From: an uncultured Eubacteriales bacterium
GTDB lineage: Bacteria > Bacillota_I > Bacilli_A > RF39 > UBA660
DNA length: 64,000 bases
Direction of reading: 5' to 3'
NCBI GenBank assembly: GCA_905188025.1
Contig: CAJJKI010000003.1
Coordinates: forward strand, 1-64,000
Positions within the stretch are counted from its first letter, which is position 1; every line of letters begins with the position of its first letter. Shown one piece after another: positions 33,937-43,646 of this stretch. The notes beneath the pieces are model-generated. The model ran no database searches, had not been told where the DNA came from, and was given only the letters and a program-made list of their open reading frames with translations. The position numbers were made by a program, and so were the translations under genes.

Positions 33937-35241
33937 ATGAAACTTACAAGAGAAATTGTCAAAGAGATATCACAAATTAAAGGGGAACCTGAATGGATGA
34001 AGGATTTTAGACTGAAGTCATTTGAGTCTTTTAGTAAGATAGATAATCCTAATTGGGCACCTAAATTAGATGTCGACTTTGATAGTATTACATATTATAA
34101 GAAGAGAACTGAAGAACTTACTAATGATTGGGAAAAGATTAGTTGTGCTATTAGAAATGAATTTAAAGATCTTGGAGTAATTGATGCTGAGAGTAAATAT
34201 TTAGATGGAATTGGGGCACAATATGATAGTGAAGTTATTTATCATAATATGATTAAAGAACTAGAAAATAAGAATGTTATATTTATGGATACTGATAGTG
34301 CTTTAAAGAAATATCCTGATTTATTTAAGAAATATTTTAATCATTTAGTTAAATATAATGAGAATAAATATACAGCTTTGAATGGTTGTGTATGGAGTGG
34401 TGGTACTTTTATATATATTCCTAAGAATACTAAGCTTGATAGGCCTTTACAAAGTTATTTTAGAATTAATAGTAAGAATATGGGGCAATTTGAAAGAACT
34501 TTGATAATAGTAGATGATAATAGTGAGCTTCATTATATTGAAGGTTGTACTGCTCCGACTTATACTGAAGATGCTTTACATGCGGCAGTAGTAGAGATTT
34601 ATGTTGGAAAGAATTCTAAATGTCGTTATACAACTATTCAAAATTGGTCTAGTGATGTATATAATTTAGTTACAAAAAGAGCTATTGTAGAAGAAAATGG
34701 ACTAATGGAATGGATTGATGGTAATGTTGGATCTAAGACTAATATGAAATATCCTTGTTGTATTTTGAATGGGCCATATGCTAGAGGTAGTTGTATAACA
34801 GTAGCAGCTGCTGGTAAGGGACAAGTTCAGGATACAGGGGCAAAGATGATTCATTTAGCTCCTTATACTAAGAGTAATATTGTATCTAAATCTATTGCTT
34901 CTAATGGAGGTAATGCTACATATAGAGGTACAGTAAGAATTAGTAAACAGGCACATCATTCTATTAGTAATGTTAAATGTGATACGATTATTTTAGATGA
35001 AAAGTCAAAGAGTGATACAATACCAACAAATATTGTTGATAATAGTAGTTCTTATTTGGAACATGAAGCTACAGTATCTAAGATTGAAGAAGATAAATTA
35101 TTTTATTTGATGAGTAGAGGTATTGATGAAGATAAAGCTAAAGAATTAATTATATTAGGATTTATTAATGCTTTTAGAGAAGAATTACCGATGGAATATG
35201 CTGTAGAGTTAAATAGATTATTAGCAGAGAATATAAGTTAA
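33937..35241 (+). CDS. sufB: Fe-S cluster scaffold protein SufB (standing alone)
   Basis: 434 aa, full-sized beta-helix scaffold. Blocks: YKKRTEELTNDWEKIS, NGCVWSGGTFIYIPKN, LHYIEGCTAPTYTEDALHAAVVEIYV, GSKTNMKYPCCILNGPYARG, AAAGKGQVQDTGAKMIHLAP and the C-terminal YLEHEATVSKIEEDKLFYLMSRG. Assembles Fe-S clusters with SufC, SufD, SufS and SufU, but none of these is adjacent. It is preceded by an extended -10 (TGCTATAAT) at about 33912-33917. Confidence 0.93.
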   Translation: MKLTREIVKEISQIKGEPEWMKDFRLKSFESFSKIDNPNWAPKLDVDFDSITYYKKRTEELTNDWEKISCAIRNEFKDLGVIDAESKYLDGIGAQYDSEVIYHNMIKELENKNVIFMDTDSALKKYPDLFKKYFNHLVKYNENKYTALNGCVWSGGTFIYIPKNTKLDRPLQSYFRINSKNMGQFERTLIIVDDNSELHYIEGCTAPTYTEDALHAAVVEIYVGKNSKCRYTTIQNWSSDVYNLVTKRAIVEENGLMEWIDGNVGSKTNMKYPCCILNGPYARGSCITVAAAGKGQVQDTGAKMIHLAPYTKSNIVSKSIASNGGNATYRGTVRISKQAHHSISNVKCDTIILDEKSKSDTIPTNIVDNSSSYLEHEATVSKIEEDKLFYLMSRGIDEDKAKELIILGFINAFREELPMEYAVELNRLLAENIS

Positions 35242-35267
35242 ATTTTTTCTTAGATAAGGAGGCGAAA

Positions 35268-36518
35268 ATGAAAAAATTTTTATTAATTATTTTGATACTA
35301 TTAATGGGATTTGGAGGATACTTATTATATGAAAGTAAGTTTAAAGAGAAAGTTCCTAAACTAGAGATACAAGAAGAAGTTATTAATATTGATGAACTAT
35401 ATATATATGGGACTCATTTAAATTTACATGGGAATACGGTTAAAGGAAATGGACTTCAGTTAGTACTATATAATGGTGAATTTAAAGAAGTTAGTATTAA
35501 TATTGATAGTGATGAATTTAATTTGTCTGATAAAGTTAATGAAGGAATGTATTTAAATGAGATTCCTAGGGGAGAATATTTCTTGTTTTTAAGAAGTAAA
35601 GAGACAAATGAGAATGGAGACATTAGTTATAAATACTATTCATTAAAGAATAATACGGATTATAAAGAGACAGTTTATTACACATTAAGTAATACTAATA
35701 ATAAGATTGTTATTAATAGTGAAGAGAGCTATCCGACAATGATGATGCATGTTACGGAGAATGTGGATGATAATGTTTATGACGTGGTTATAGATCCAGG
35801 ACATGGTGGTATGGATAGTGGTGCAAGTAAGAATGGACATAATGAAGAAGAGTTAACATTAGAGCTAGCTATGAAAGTTAAAGGGAAATTAGAAGCTAGT
35901 GGATTAAAGGTTAAACTAACTCGTGAAGAAGGGCAGTTAAATAAAAATGAAAAGTTAGCAGAATACGGTGTACATGGAAGAGCAGTTATTCCTTATGAAG
36001 TTAAAGCTAAATATGTTTTCTCTATTCATTTTAATAGCAATACATATGCTTCCGTTCATGGACTTGAAGTGTATACTGCAGATAATATTAATTATGACTT
36101 AGCAAAAACTTTAGTTAAGAATATTACTGAAGAAACAGGGCTTCAATATTCTACTAATAAGATTAGTAAAGTAATGGACGGAATATATACTAGAACATTT
36201 ACGGAAAGTGAGATTGAAAATTCACGTCAAGAAAATGAAGATAAAGATAAAGTTCCATATGATATAACTACTAAATCTAATTACTATTATATTATTAGAG
36301 AAACAGGTGGTATTATTACTGGAGCTTATGTAGATAATAGAAATGAAGAAATTAAAGCAAATCCTTATGTTAAGAGTAATATCGGTAGTGAAACATATTT
36401 GTTAGAACTAGGATATATATCTAATAAAAGTGATTTAGATAATTTAATTAATAATATGGATAAATATGCTAGTGGTATTGCTAATAGTATTACACCACTA
36501 TATAAAACTAGCAAATAG
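35268..36518 (+). CDS. membrane-anchored N-acetylmuramoyl-L-alanine amidase (Amidase_3)
   Basis: 416 aa. N-terminal membrane helix (about 4-20), a beta-rich uncharacterised domain (about 40-160), then the Amidase_3 catalytic domain: DPGHGG (H179), the NEEEL glutamates (about 193-195), SIHFNS (H254) and LLELGYISN (last Glu). Cleaves the amide link between muramic acid and the stem peptide. CwlD-like enzymes act in spore cortex formation; whether this one does is not shown. Confidence 0.88.
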   Translation: MKKFLLIILILLMGFGGYLLYESKFKEKVPKLEIQEEVINIDELYIYGTHLNLHGNTVKGNGLQLVLYNGEFKEVSINIDSDEFNLSDKVNEGMYLNEIPRGEYFLFLRSKETNENGDISYKYYSLKNNTDYKETVYYTLSNTNNKIVINSEESYPTMMMHVTENVDDNVYDVVIDPGHGGMDSGASKNGHNEEELTLELAMKVKGKLEASGLKVKLTREEGQLNKNEKLAEYGVHGRAVIPYEVKAKYVFSIHFNSNTYASVHGLEVYTADNINYDLAKTLVKNITEETGLQYSTNKISKVMDGIYTRTFTESEIENSRQENEDKDKVPYDITTKSNYYYIIRETGGIITGAYVDNRNEEIKANPYVKSNIGSETYLLELGYISNKSDLDNLINNMDKYASGIANSITPLYKTSK

Positions 36519-36541
36519 TGTAAAATTTGTGTTAAATTGAT

Positions 36542-36576
36542 AAAAAACTAAATTTGTGTTTAGTTTTTTATTTTTT
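36542..36576 (+). terminator. terminator after the amidase gene
   Basis: Perfect 11-bp stem AAAAAACTAAA / TTTAGTTTTTT with a 6-base loop, then ATTTTTTT. Confidence 0.8.
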
Positions 36577-36701
36577 TGACAATTTTTGATATTTTGAAAA
36601 AATAGGTTAAAATTTAGAAAAAATTGTTTATATAAAAAAATGATATTTGGCAATTATTGTTAAATTGAATTTTTGACTTACAATTTTTGATTTTTAGTAA
36701 T

Positions 36702-36730
36702 TTGATTGGTTTTTGAGATTATGCTATAGT
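36702..36730 (+). promoter_or_regulatory. promoter of the second ssb gene
   Basis: -35 TTGATT (36702-36707), 17-bp spacer, extended -10 TGCTATAGT (36722-36730). Upstream, ACAATTTTTGAT occurs twice (about 36580 and 36680), a possible operator repeat. Confidence 0.6.
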
Positions 36731-36753
36731 GGCTTTGGAAAGGAGGAAAAGTA

Positions 36754-37170
36754 ATGGTTAATCAAATTATTTTGGTAGGTAGATTAGTTAATGATCCAAC
36801 TTTAGAACTAACTGAAAATGGAAAAAAGGTTAGTACAATTACTTTAGCAGTACCAAGGTCATACAAAAATGTTAATGGAGAATATGATACTGATTTTATT
36901 GATTGTACATTGTGGACTGGTGTAGCTGAGAGTACAAATGAATATTGTAAAACTGGAGATATTATTGGTGTTAAAGGTAGAATACAATCAAGACTAATCG
37001 AAAAAGAAGATGGTACTAAATATAAAAAGATGGAGATTATGGCGGAAAAAGTTAGTTTTTTAGCGTCAGCTAAGGATAAGAAAAATAGTACAGCAGAAAT
37101 TAGTGATGAGAGTATACAAGAAGAAGCAAAGGAAGAAAAGAAAGAAAAAACTCCTAAAAAGAAGAAATAG
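36754..37170 (+). CDS. second SSB, with a basic instead of acidic tail
   Basis: 138 aa. The OB fold (about 1-105) is clear: NQIILVGRLVNDPTLELTEN, FIDCTLWTG, GVKGRIQSR. The linker is charged and the C-terminus reads KEKTPKKKK, without the acidic DDDIPF-type tip, so it should not recruit the usual partner proteins. Competence-type SsbB proteins also lack a full tip. Followed by an XRE regulator gene 61 bases later. Confidence 0.85.
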   Translation: MVNQIILVGRLVNDPTLELTENGKKVSTITLAVPRSYKNVNGEYDTDFIDCTLWTGVAESTNEYCKTGDIIGVKGRIQSRLIEKEDGTKYKKMEIMAEKVSFLASAKDKKNSTAEISDESIQEEAKEEKKEKTPKKKK

Positions 37171-37231
37171 ACTTTTGATTTTAAATTATTTGTAGTAAAA
37201 TTTAATTAGTAGAAAGGATAAGGAAGTAGAA

Positions 37232-37585
37232 ATGTTTTCAGGATATAGATTAAAACAGTTGCGTAAGGAACATTACTTGAGTCAAGAAGAATTAGGACAA
37301 ATATTGGGAGTTTCAAAAGTCTCTGTTTCGGGATATGAGAAGGGAATGAGAGTTCCTAGTATGGATGTTTTAATAACAATGATAAAGCTTTTTGATGTTT
37401 CTGCTGACTATTTATTAGGGAGAGAGGTTAATGCTGTTTGTGAAGATGAAATGAATATGGCTATAAAACTTTCTTCTATTGATATTGAAATAATTGAAGA
37501 ATTACATAGTAAACCAGATTTATATAATAAGATTGCAGAAAATCCTCAAAGATTTTTTGCACCATATATTAAAAAAGATATATAA
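37232..37585 (+). CDS. XRE-family transcriptional regulator
   Basis: 117 aa. HTH at about 5-60: FSGYRLKQLRKEHYLSQEEL, LGVSKVSVSGYEKGMRVPS, KLFDVSADYLLGRE. C-terminal tail helical. Adjacent to the second ssb, which it might regulate. Confidence 0.85.
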   Translation: MFSGYRLKQLRKEHYLSQEELGQILGVSKVSVSGYEKGMRVPSMDVLITMIKLFDVSADYLLGREVNAVCEDEMNMAIKLSSIDIEIIEELHSKPDLYNKIAENPQRFFAPYIKKDI

Positions 37586-37630
37586 TATTTTGGTTTTATG
37601 GTATAATATTTCTATGAAAGAAGGAATACC

Positions 37631-39001
37631 ATGATAGATGTTGTTGAATTATTTAGAAATGATTATATTGGAAAAGAAGTAGAATTAGGTGGATGGGTTA
37701 GAAATCATCGTAAACAAAAAGAGTTTGGATTTATTGATTTTAATGATGGTACTTGTTTTAAAAATTTACAAATTGTTTATGATAATTCACTAAAGAACTT
37801 TGATGAGATTCAAAAACTACATATTGGTAGTGCTATTAAAGTTAAGGGAAAGATAATTAAGTCTGAAGGTAATGGTCAAACTATCGAGATGAAACTTATT
37901 GATTATACTTTATGTGGAGATTGTCCTGAAGATTATCCTATTCAACCTAAGAGACATACAAGAGAGTTTTTAAGAGAACAAGCTTATCTTAGAACAAGAA
38001 CAAATTTATTTGGAGCAGTATTTAGAGTTAGAAGTGTAGCAGCTTATGCAATTCATAAATATTTTCAAGATAGAGGATATGTTTATTTTCATGCTCCTAT
38101 AATTACAGCTAGTGACTGTGAGGGTGCTGGAGAAATGTTCCAAGTTACGACATTAGATTTGGATAGAGTGGCTAAAAATGGAGAAGTCGATTATTCAAAA
38201 GATTTCTTTGGTAAAAGAGCAGCTCTTACTGTTAGTGGACAGTTACAAGCTGAGACATTTGCGATGTCTTATAAAAAAGTTTATACTTTTGGACCTACAT
38301 TTAGAGCAGAAAATTCTAATACCAAGACACATGCTTCAGAGTTTTGGATGATTGAACCTGAAGTGGCCTTCTGTGATCTTGAGGGTGATATGAATATAAT
38401 GGAAGAAATGCTTAAGTATGTAGTTAAATATGTTTTAGACAATTGTCCTAATGAGATGGAATTTTTTGATAAGTTTGTAGAAAAAGGATTGTTAGAAAAA
38501 CTTAATAAGCTTATTAATAGTGAGTTTGTAAGAGTAGATCATGAAGAAGTTATATCAATACTTAAAAAAGCTCCAGTTAAATGGGAATTTGCTCCAGAAT
38601 ATGGAGAAGATATTGCAAGAGAACATGAAAAATATATCACTGAATATTTTGGTGGACCGGTATTTATTAAGAATTGGCCAAAGGATATTAAAGCATTCTA
38701 TATGAAACAAAATGATGATGGTAAGACAGTTGCTGCTGTCGATCTAGAAGTTCCAGGTGCTGGTGAACTTATGGGTGGTAGTCAAAGAGAAGAAGATTAT
38801 GATAAATTACTAAATAGAATTAGAGAATTAGGTATGAAAGAAGAAGATTTTGACTGGTACTTAAATTTAAGAAAATTTGGTGGTTGTGTTCATTCAGGAT
38901 TTGGAATGGGATTTGAAAGACTTATTATTTATTTAACAGGTGTAGATAATATTAGGGATGTAATTCCTTATCCTAGAACTCCAGGTAATTGTGATTATTA
39001 A
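37631..39001 (+). CDS. asnS: asparaginyl-tRNA synthetase
   Basis: 456 aa. OB-type anticodon-binding N-terminus (GGWVRNHRKQKEFGFIDF) and class II core: motif 2 FRAENSNTKTHASEFWMIEPE, motif 3 GFGMGFERL, ending RDVIPYPRTPGNCDY. Residue pattern and the SNTKTH form mark it as AsnRS rather than AspRS. Extended -10 TGGTATAAT just upstream; no T-box seen. Confidence 0.96.
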   Translation: MIDVVELFRNDYIGKEVELGGWVRNHRKQKEFGFIDFNDGTCFKNLQIVYDNSLKNFDEIQKLHIGSAIKVKGKIIKSEGNGQTIEMKLIDYTLCGDCPEDYPIQPKRHTREFLREQAYLRTRTNLFGAVFRVRSVAAYAIHKYFQDRGYVYFHAPIITASDCEGAGEMFQVTTLDLDRVAKNGEVDYSKDFFGKRAALTVSGQLQAETFAMSYKKVYTFGPTFRAENSNTKTHASEFWMIEPEVAFCDLEGDMNIMEEMLKYVVKYVLDNCPNEMEFFDKFVEKGLLEKLNKLINSEFVRVDHEEVISILKKAPVKWEFAPEYGEDIAREHEKYITEYFGGPVFIKNWPKDIKAFYMKQNDDGKTVAAVDLEVPGAGELMGGSQREEDYDKLLNRIRELGMKEEDFDWYLNLRKFGGCVHSGFGMGFERLIIYLTGVDNIRDVIPYPRTPGNCDY

Positions 39002-39006
39002 TAATT

Positions 39007-39037
39007 AATGACAAAGTTAACTTTGTCATTTTTTTTG
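39007..39037 (+). terminator. terminator after asnS
   Basis: Perfect 10-bp stem AATGACAAAG / CTTTGTCATT with TTAA loop followed by a T-run. Confidence 0.85.
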
Positions 39038-39099
39038 AAAAAATTACCAATTATTATTTTATTTTTATAGGACATATTAGTAATAAAAGGAGGGATGAA

Positions 39100-39684
39100 A
39101 TGAAAAAATTTTTAATCTTATCTTTAGTGGGAGTATTTATGCTTACAGGTTGTGGAGCAGGTGCTAGTAAGACTATGAGTTGTACTTATAAAAATACTAC
39201 TGGAAATATTACTACTAATATGAAATATGATATTGATTATGAAGATAAGGAAGTTAAAAAAGTTAGAATTACTTATGATTATATGCAAGATACAAGAGTA
39301 GACTCTGATAATGATGGAAAGAAAGATACTCCTGGAGTAGGTACCGGTACTGATGGTACTACTAATGATACTCAACAAAATAAAGATGGTATTGTTGATG
39401 GTGTAGTAGGAAATGCTATCGATCAAATTGTTGGAGGAGTAACAGATACTATTTTAGATATAGCAGGGTTAAAAGATAGACACGCTACTGTTCAAAATAG
39501 ATATGGAAATATTCAGGGATTTTCAGTACAAAATACTACTGAGACTAACAATAATTATAAAGTTACTTATGTAATTGACTATGATACTATTAGTGATACT
39601 GATTTAAAAACTTTAAATCTATCTAGAGATATTAATACATTAGAAGATTATTATACTTCTCAAGGTTATACTTGTAGTAAGTAA
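39100..39684 (+). CDS. lipoprotein of unknown function
   Basis: 194 aa. Signal peptide ends in lipobox MLTGC at about residue 18. The mature part has a DUF1307-like opening (SCTYKNTTGNITTNMKYDIDYED) and a low-complexity Gly/Asp/Thr segment with DSDNDGKKDTPG. A C-terminal repeat-like part (VDYDT...TLEDYYTSQGYTC) follows. A surface lipoprotein, partner unknown. Confidence 0.7.
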   Translation: MKKFLILSLVGVFMLTGCGAGASKTMSCTYKNTTGNITTNMKYDIDYEDKEVKKVRITYDYMQDTRVDSDNDGKKDTPGVGTGTDGTTNDTQQNKDGIVDGVVGNAIDQIVGGVTDTILDIAGLKDRHATVQNRYGNIQGFSVQNTTETNNNYKVTYVIDYDTISDTDLKTLNLSRDINTLEDYYTSQGYTCSK

Positions 39685-39705
39685 TAATCTTTTTTCTTTA
39701 TGTTG

Positions 39706-39734
39706 TTGAATAATTACTCTATTTGTTATATAAT
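39706..39734 (+). promoter_or_regulatory. promoter of nifJ
   Basis: -35 TTGAAT (39706-39711), 17-bp spacer, -10 TATAAT (39729-39734). Confidence 0.8.
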
Positions 39735-39758
39735 GAATAGTGAATAGAGGTGTATTAA

Positions 39759-42700
39759 ATGAATAAATTTAAAACAATGGATGCTAATGAAGCAGTTAGT
39801 AATGTAGCATACAAGTTTAGTGAACTTTGTGGAATATATCCAATTACGCCAGCTTCTCCAATGGCGGAAAAAGTGGATGTCTTAGCAAATACTGGAGAAA
39901 CTAATTTTTGGGGAAATAAAGTTAAAGTAGTAGAGATGCAATCTGAGGCTGGAGCTGCTGCACTAGTTCATGGATCATTACAGTCAGGTATATTATCTTC
40001 AACATTTACAGCTAGTCAAGGATTACTTTTGATGATACCAACACTTTATAAAATGGCTGGTGAAATGCTTCCAGGAGTATTACATGTAGCTGCTAGAAGT
40101 TTAGCTACTCATGCTCTTAGTATTTTTGGTGATCATCAAGATATATATGCAATTAGATCTACAGGAGTATGTATGTTATGTTCAGCTAATCCGCAAGAAG
40201 CTTATAATATGGCTAGTGTAGCTCATTTATCTGCTATTAAAGCATCACTTCCTTTTGTTAACTTTTTTGATGGATTTAGAACAAGCCATGAAATTGATAA
40301 GATTAAGTTAATGGATATGGATAAAATTAAAGGATTAATTGATAAAGAAGCATTAAATAATTTTAAAGATAGAGCTATGAATAATGAGAAATTTAATACT
40401 AGAGGAACAGCTCAAAATGATGATATTTATTTTCAAAATGTAGAAGTTAGGAATAAATATTATAATGATGCTGTTGATATAGTAGTAGATTATATGAATA
40501 AGGTTAATGAAATAACTGGCTCTAATTTTAAACCATTTAATTATTATGGTGATAGTGATGCGCAAAATATTATTATTGCTATGGGTAGTGTTAGTGATAC
40601 AATTAGAGAAACTGTTGATTATTTGAATAGTAAGGGTGCTAAATATGGAATGGTTGAAGTACATTTATATCGTCCATTTAGTACTAAGCATTTACTTGAA
40701 GTTGTTCCTAAGAGTGTTAAGAAGGTAGCAGTATTAGATAGAACTAAAGAAGCAGCTGGTTTAGGAGAACCTTTGTATTTGGATGTAGTGGCAGCTTTAA
40801 AAGATAGAGATATTCAAATAATTGGAGGAAGATATGGGTTATCTTCAAAGGATACTACTCCAGCACAAATTAAAGCTGTATTTGATTTTATGAATAGTGA
40901 TAAGATGCATCATAATTTTACTATAGGTATTAATGATGATATTACTAATTTATCTTTAGATATTCCTGAGGATTTTGTTATTCCTAATGAGATGACTGAA
41001 TTCTTAATATATGGATATGGATCTGATGGAATGGTTTCTACTTCTAAAGATATGATTAAGATTATTGGAGATCATACTGATAAATATGTACAAGGATATT
41101 TTCAATATGATTCTAAGAAATCTGGAGGAGTTACTAGAAGTCATATGAGAATTTCTGATAATGAAATTAAGTGTCCTTATTATGTTAATAATCCTTCATT
41201 AGTAGTAGTATCAAAAGAAGAATATATTTATAAATATGATATATTAGATAATTTAACTATAGGTGGAACTTTATTCTTGAATACTAAGTTAGATAAAGAG
41301 ACATTAGTTAAATCATTACCAAATAAAGTTAAATATTTATTAGCTAATAAAAATATTAAGTTTTATATTATTGATGCTTATAAATTAGTTAATGAATTAG
41401 GACTTAAAAATAAGATTAGTACTTGTATGGAGATATGTATTTTTGATATTATTAAGATATTGGATGTTAATAAGGTTAAAGATATTATGAAAGAGACTAA
41501 TGTTAAGAGATTTTCTCATAAGGGAGAAAGTGTTGTTAATGTTAATAATAGAATTGTTGAAGAAGCAACTGATCATGTAGAAGAAGTTAATGTTGATAAG
41601 GAATGGATAAATCTTACTTATAGTGAGAGAAAGGATTTATCATTTGATGAGACTATTGGACTACTTAAAGGAAATAGTTTACCAGTTAGTGCTTTTATGG
41701 AAAGAAAGTCAGGTATATATCCTGGAGGAAGTACTAAGTATGAGAAACGTGATATAGCCGAGAATGTTCCTTGTTGGAATAATGAGAATTGTATTCAATG
41801 TAATCAATGTGCTTTTGTATGTCCTCATGCTGTTATTAGGCCTTATTTACTTGATGAGGATGATAATTATGAAGATGCTATTCCTAGTATGTTTCCTAAG
41901 AACAAGAAATATGCTATTGGAGTAAGTTATAAAGATTGTACTGGTTGTGGACTTTGCGCTAATATTTGTCCTGGTAAAATGGGAAATAAAGCTCTTGAAA
42001 TGAAGAAATATGATAAAGAAGTGTTTACTAATGATAATTATGAATATTTAAATGAAAATAAAGTTTCTTATGAAGCACCTGTTGTTAATGTTAAAAATAT
42101 TGGATTTACTGATCCTAAATTTGAATATTCAGGAGCTTGTGCTGGTTGTGGTGAAACAGCTTATATTAAGAATTTGACTCAAGTATTTAATGATAATTTA
42201 TTTATTGCTAATGCTACTGGTTGTTCTTCAATATATGGCGCTAGTGCACCATCTACTCCTTATTCTGTACCTTGGGCGAATAGTTTATTTGAAGATAATG
42301 CTGAATTTGGACTAGGAATTAAAACTGGTATTAATATTAAGAGAGATAAGATTAAGAAATATATGGAAGAACATGATGATCCAGTATTTAAAAAATGGTT
42401 AGATAATATGGATGACTATAAGATATGCAAGGAAGTACGTGATGAAATTAATTATGATGAACATACATATTTGAATGAGCTTAAAGATTATATTGTTCCT
42501 AAATCTATGTGGATTATAGGAGGAGATGGATTTGCTTATGATATAGGATATGGTGGACTTGATCATGTACTGTCTACTAATGAAGATATAAATATATTGA
42601 TTTTAGATACAGAAGTATATTCTAATACTGGAGGACAATCTTCTAAATCTAGTAATATTGGATCTATAGCATCATTTACTTCTAGTGGAAAGAAAAATTA

Positions 42701-43127
42701 TAAGAAAGATTTAGCAAGAATAGCTATGTGTTATCCTCATGTATATGTTGCTTGTGTTAATATTGGATATAATAAAGAACAATATTTGAAAGCATTACAG
42801 GAAGCTAATAATCATAAGGGACCTTCAATTGTTATTGCATATGCTCCTTGTATTGAGCATGGTATTAAGACAGGAATGGAACATAGTTTGGATGATGCTT
42901 ATTTAGCTTCTAAGTGTGGATATTTCTTAACATTTAGATATAATCCTGATACTAAGACATTTAGTCTTGATTCTAAAGATATTGATATGGAAGTATATGA
43001 TCAGTTCTTAGCTAATGAAAATAGATATGCTAATTTGAAGAAAGTTAATCCTGATGGAGCTAATGAATTATTAGAAGAGCAAAAAGAATGGGCTAAGGCT
43101 AGATATGAATATTATAGTAAACTATAA
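39759..43127 (+). CDS. nifJ: pyruvate:ferredoxin (flavodoxin) oxidoreductase
   Basis: 1122 aa single-chain PFOR. Oxidises pyruvate to acetyl-CoA and CO2 with reduction of ferredoxin, a mark of anaerobic metabolism. N-terminal TPP/pyruvate domain (GIYPITPASPMAEKVD); ferredoxin-like clusters near residues 680 (CIQCNQCAFVCP) and 725 (CTGCGLCANICPG). The C-terminal TPP-binding part has CAGCGETAYIKNL, WIIGGDGFAYDIGYGGLDH and NTGGQSSKSS. Single gene with its own promoter and terminator. Confidence 0.97.
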   Translation: MNKFKTMDANEAVSNVAYKFSELCGIYPITPASPMAEKVDVLANTGETNFWGNKVKVVEMQSEAGAAALVHGSLQSGILSSTFTASQGLLLMIPTLYKMAGEMLPGVLHVAARSLATHALSIFGDHQDIYAIRSTGVCMLCSANPQEAYNMASVAHLSAIKASLPFVNFFDGFRTSHEIDKIKLMDMDKIKGLIDKEALNNFKDRAMNNEKFNTRGTAQNDDIYFQNVEVRNKYYNDAVDIVVDYMNKVNEITGSNFKPFNYYGDSDAQNIIIAMGSVSDTIRETVDYLNSKGAKYGMVEVHLYRPFSTKHLLEVVPKSVKKVAVLDRTKEAAGLGEPLYLDVVAALKDRDIQIIGGRYGLSSKDTTPAQIKAVFDFMNSDKMHHNFTIGINDDITNLSLDIPEDFVIPNEMTEFLIYGYGSDGMVSTSKDMIKIIGDHTDKYVQGYFQYDSKKSGGVTRSHMRISDNEIKCPYYVNNPSLVVVSKEEYIYKYDILDNLTIGGTLFLNTKLDKETLVKSLPNKVKYLLANKNIKFYIIDAYKLVNELGLKNKISTCMEICIFDIIKILDVNKVKDIMKETNVKRFSHKGESVVNVNNRIVEEATDHVEEVNVDKEWINLTYSERKDLSFDETIGLLKGNSLPVSAFMERKSGIYPGGSTKYEKRDIAENVPCWNNENCIQCNQCAFVCPHAVIRPYLLDEDDNYEDAIPSMFPKNKKYAIGVSYKDCTGCGLCANICPGKMGNKALEMKKYDKEVFTNDNYEYLNENKVSYEAPVVNVKNIGFTDPKFEYSGACAGCGETAYIKNLTQVFNDNLFIANATGCSSIYGASAPSTPYSVPWANSLFEDNAEFGLGIKTGINIKRDKIKKYMEEHDDPVFKKWLDNMDDYKICKEVRDEINYDEHTYLNELKDYIVPKSMWIIGGDGFAYDIGYGGLDHVLSTNEDINILILDTEVYSNTGGQSSKSSNIGSIASFTSSGKKNYKKDLARIAMCYPHVYVACVNIGYNKEQYLKALQEANNHKGPSIVIAYAPCIEHGIKTGMEHSLDDAYLASKCGYFLTFRYNPDTKTFSLDSKDIDMEVYDQFLANENRYANLKKVNPDGANELLEEQKEWAKARYEYYSKL

Positions 43128-43136
43128 ATAAAAAAT

Positions 43137-43190
43137 AAAACATCTCATGATGACTTATGTTAGTTATAAGAGCATCTTAGAGATGTTTTT
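43137..43190. terminator. bidirectional terminator between nifJ and DUF1653
   Basis: AAAACATCTC / GAGATGTTTT stem (43137-43146 and 43180-43189) with a long, partly folded loop and T-runs on both strands. Confidence 0.7.
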
Positions 43191-43440
43191 AATTGTCTTC
43201 TTCTACTTCTTCAAAACGATATTTTTGAGTTATATCAGGGTATTTTTGATGATCTACTTCACTAGCAAACATGTCATATGGGCGAGCCCATTTTAAATGA
43301 TCACCATATAAAGCTTCGTATACTACTATTTTGCGATATTCTGAATCACTTGGAGATTCACTATCATATACAATGTCTAGTACACGGTATAGCTTTCCTT
43401 TAAAATGACGGTAGCATTTACCAATTTTTATCTCTCTCAT
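43189..43440 (-). CDS. DUF1653 protein
   Basis: 83 aa. YRHFKGKLYRVL, YEALYGD, WARPYDMF and YRFEEVEE are the hallmarks of DUF1653, a small beta-barrel-like family of unknown role common in gut Firmicutes and Proteobacteria. Single gene with a GGAGGTAAC site. Confidence 0.85.
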   Translation of the reverse strand: MREIKIGKCYRHFKGKLYRVLDIVYDSESPSDSEYRKIVVYEALYGDHLKWARPYDMFASEVDHQKYPDITQKYRFEEVEEDN

Positions 43441-43515
43441 TGTTACCTCCTAAAAATATTATAACATTTTTGAATTTATTTGTATATTTTTTGAATATAT
43501 GTGAATAATAATAAT

Positions 43516-43573
43516 GTCATATGATAGATATGACTTATGAGCTAGGTATATATTATTATACTGGCTCTTTTTT
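43516..43573 (+). terminator. double-hairpin terminator-like element
   Basis: Hairpin 1: GTCATAT / ATATGAC with loop GATAG. Hairpin 2: GAGCTAGGTATA / TATACTGGCTC with one bulge, followed by TTTTTT. No ORF precedes it on this strand, so it may end a small RNA. Confidence 0.5.
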
Positions 43574-43646
43574 ATGTATAAATTATGAGAAGATAGATTT
43601 TAATATATAAATTATTACTTTTAGCATATAAATTGTTAAAAATGTA

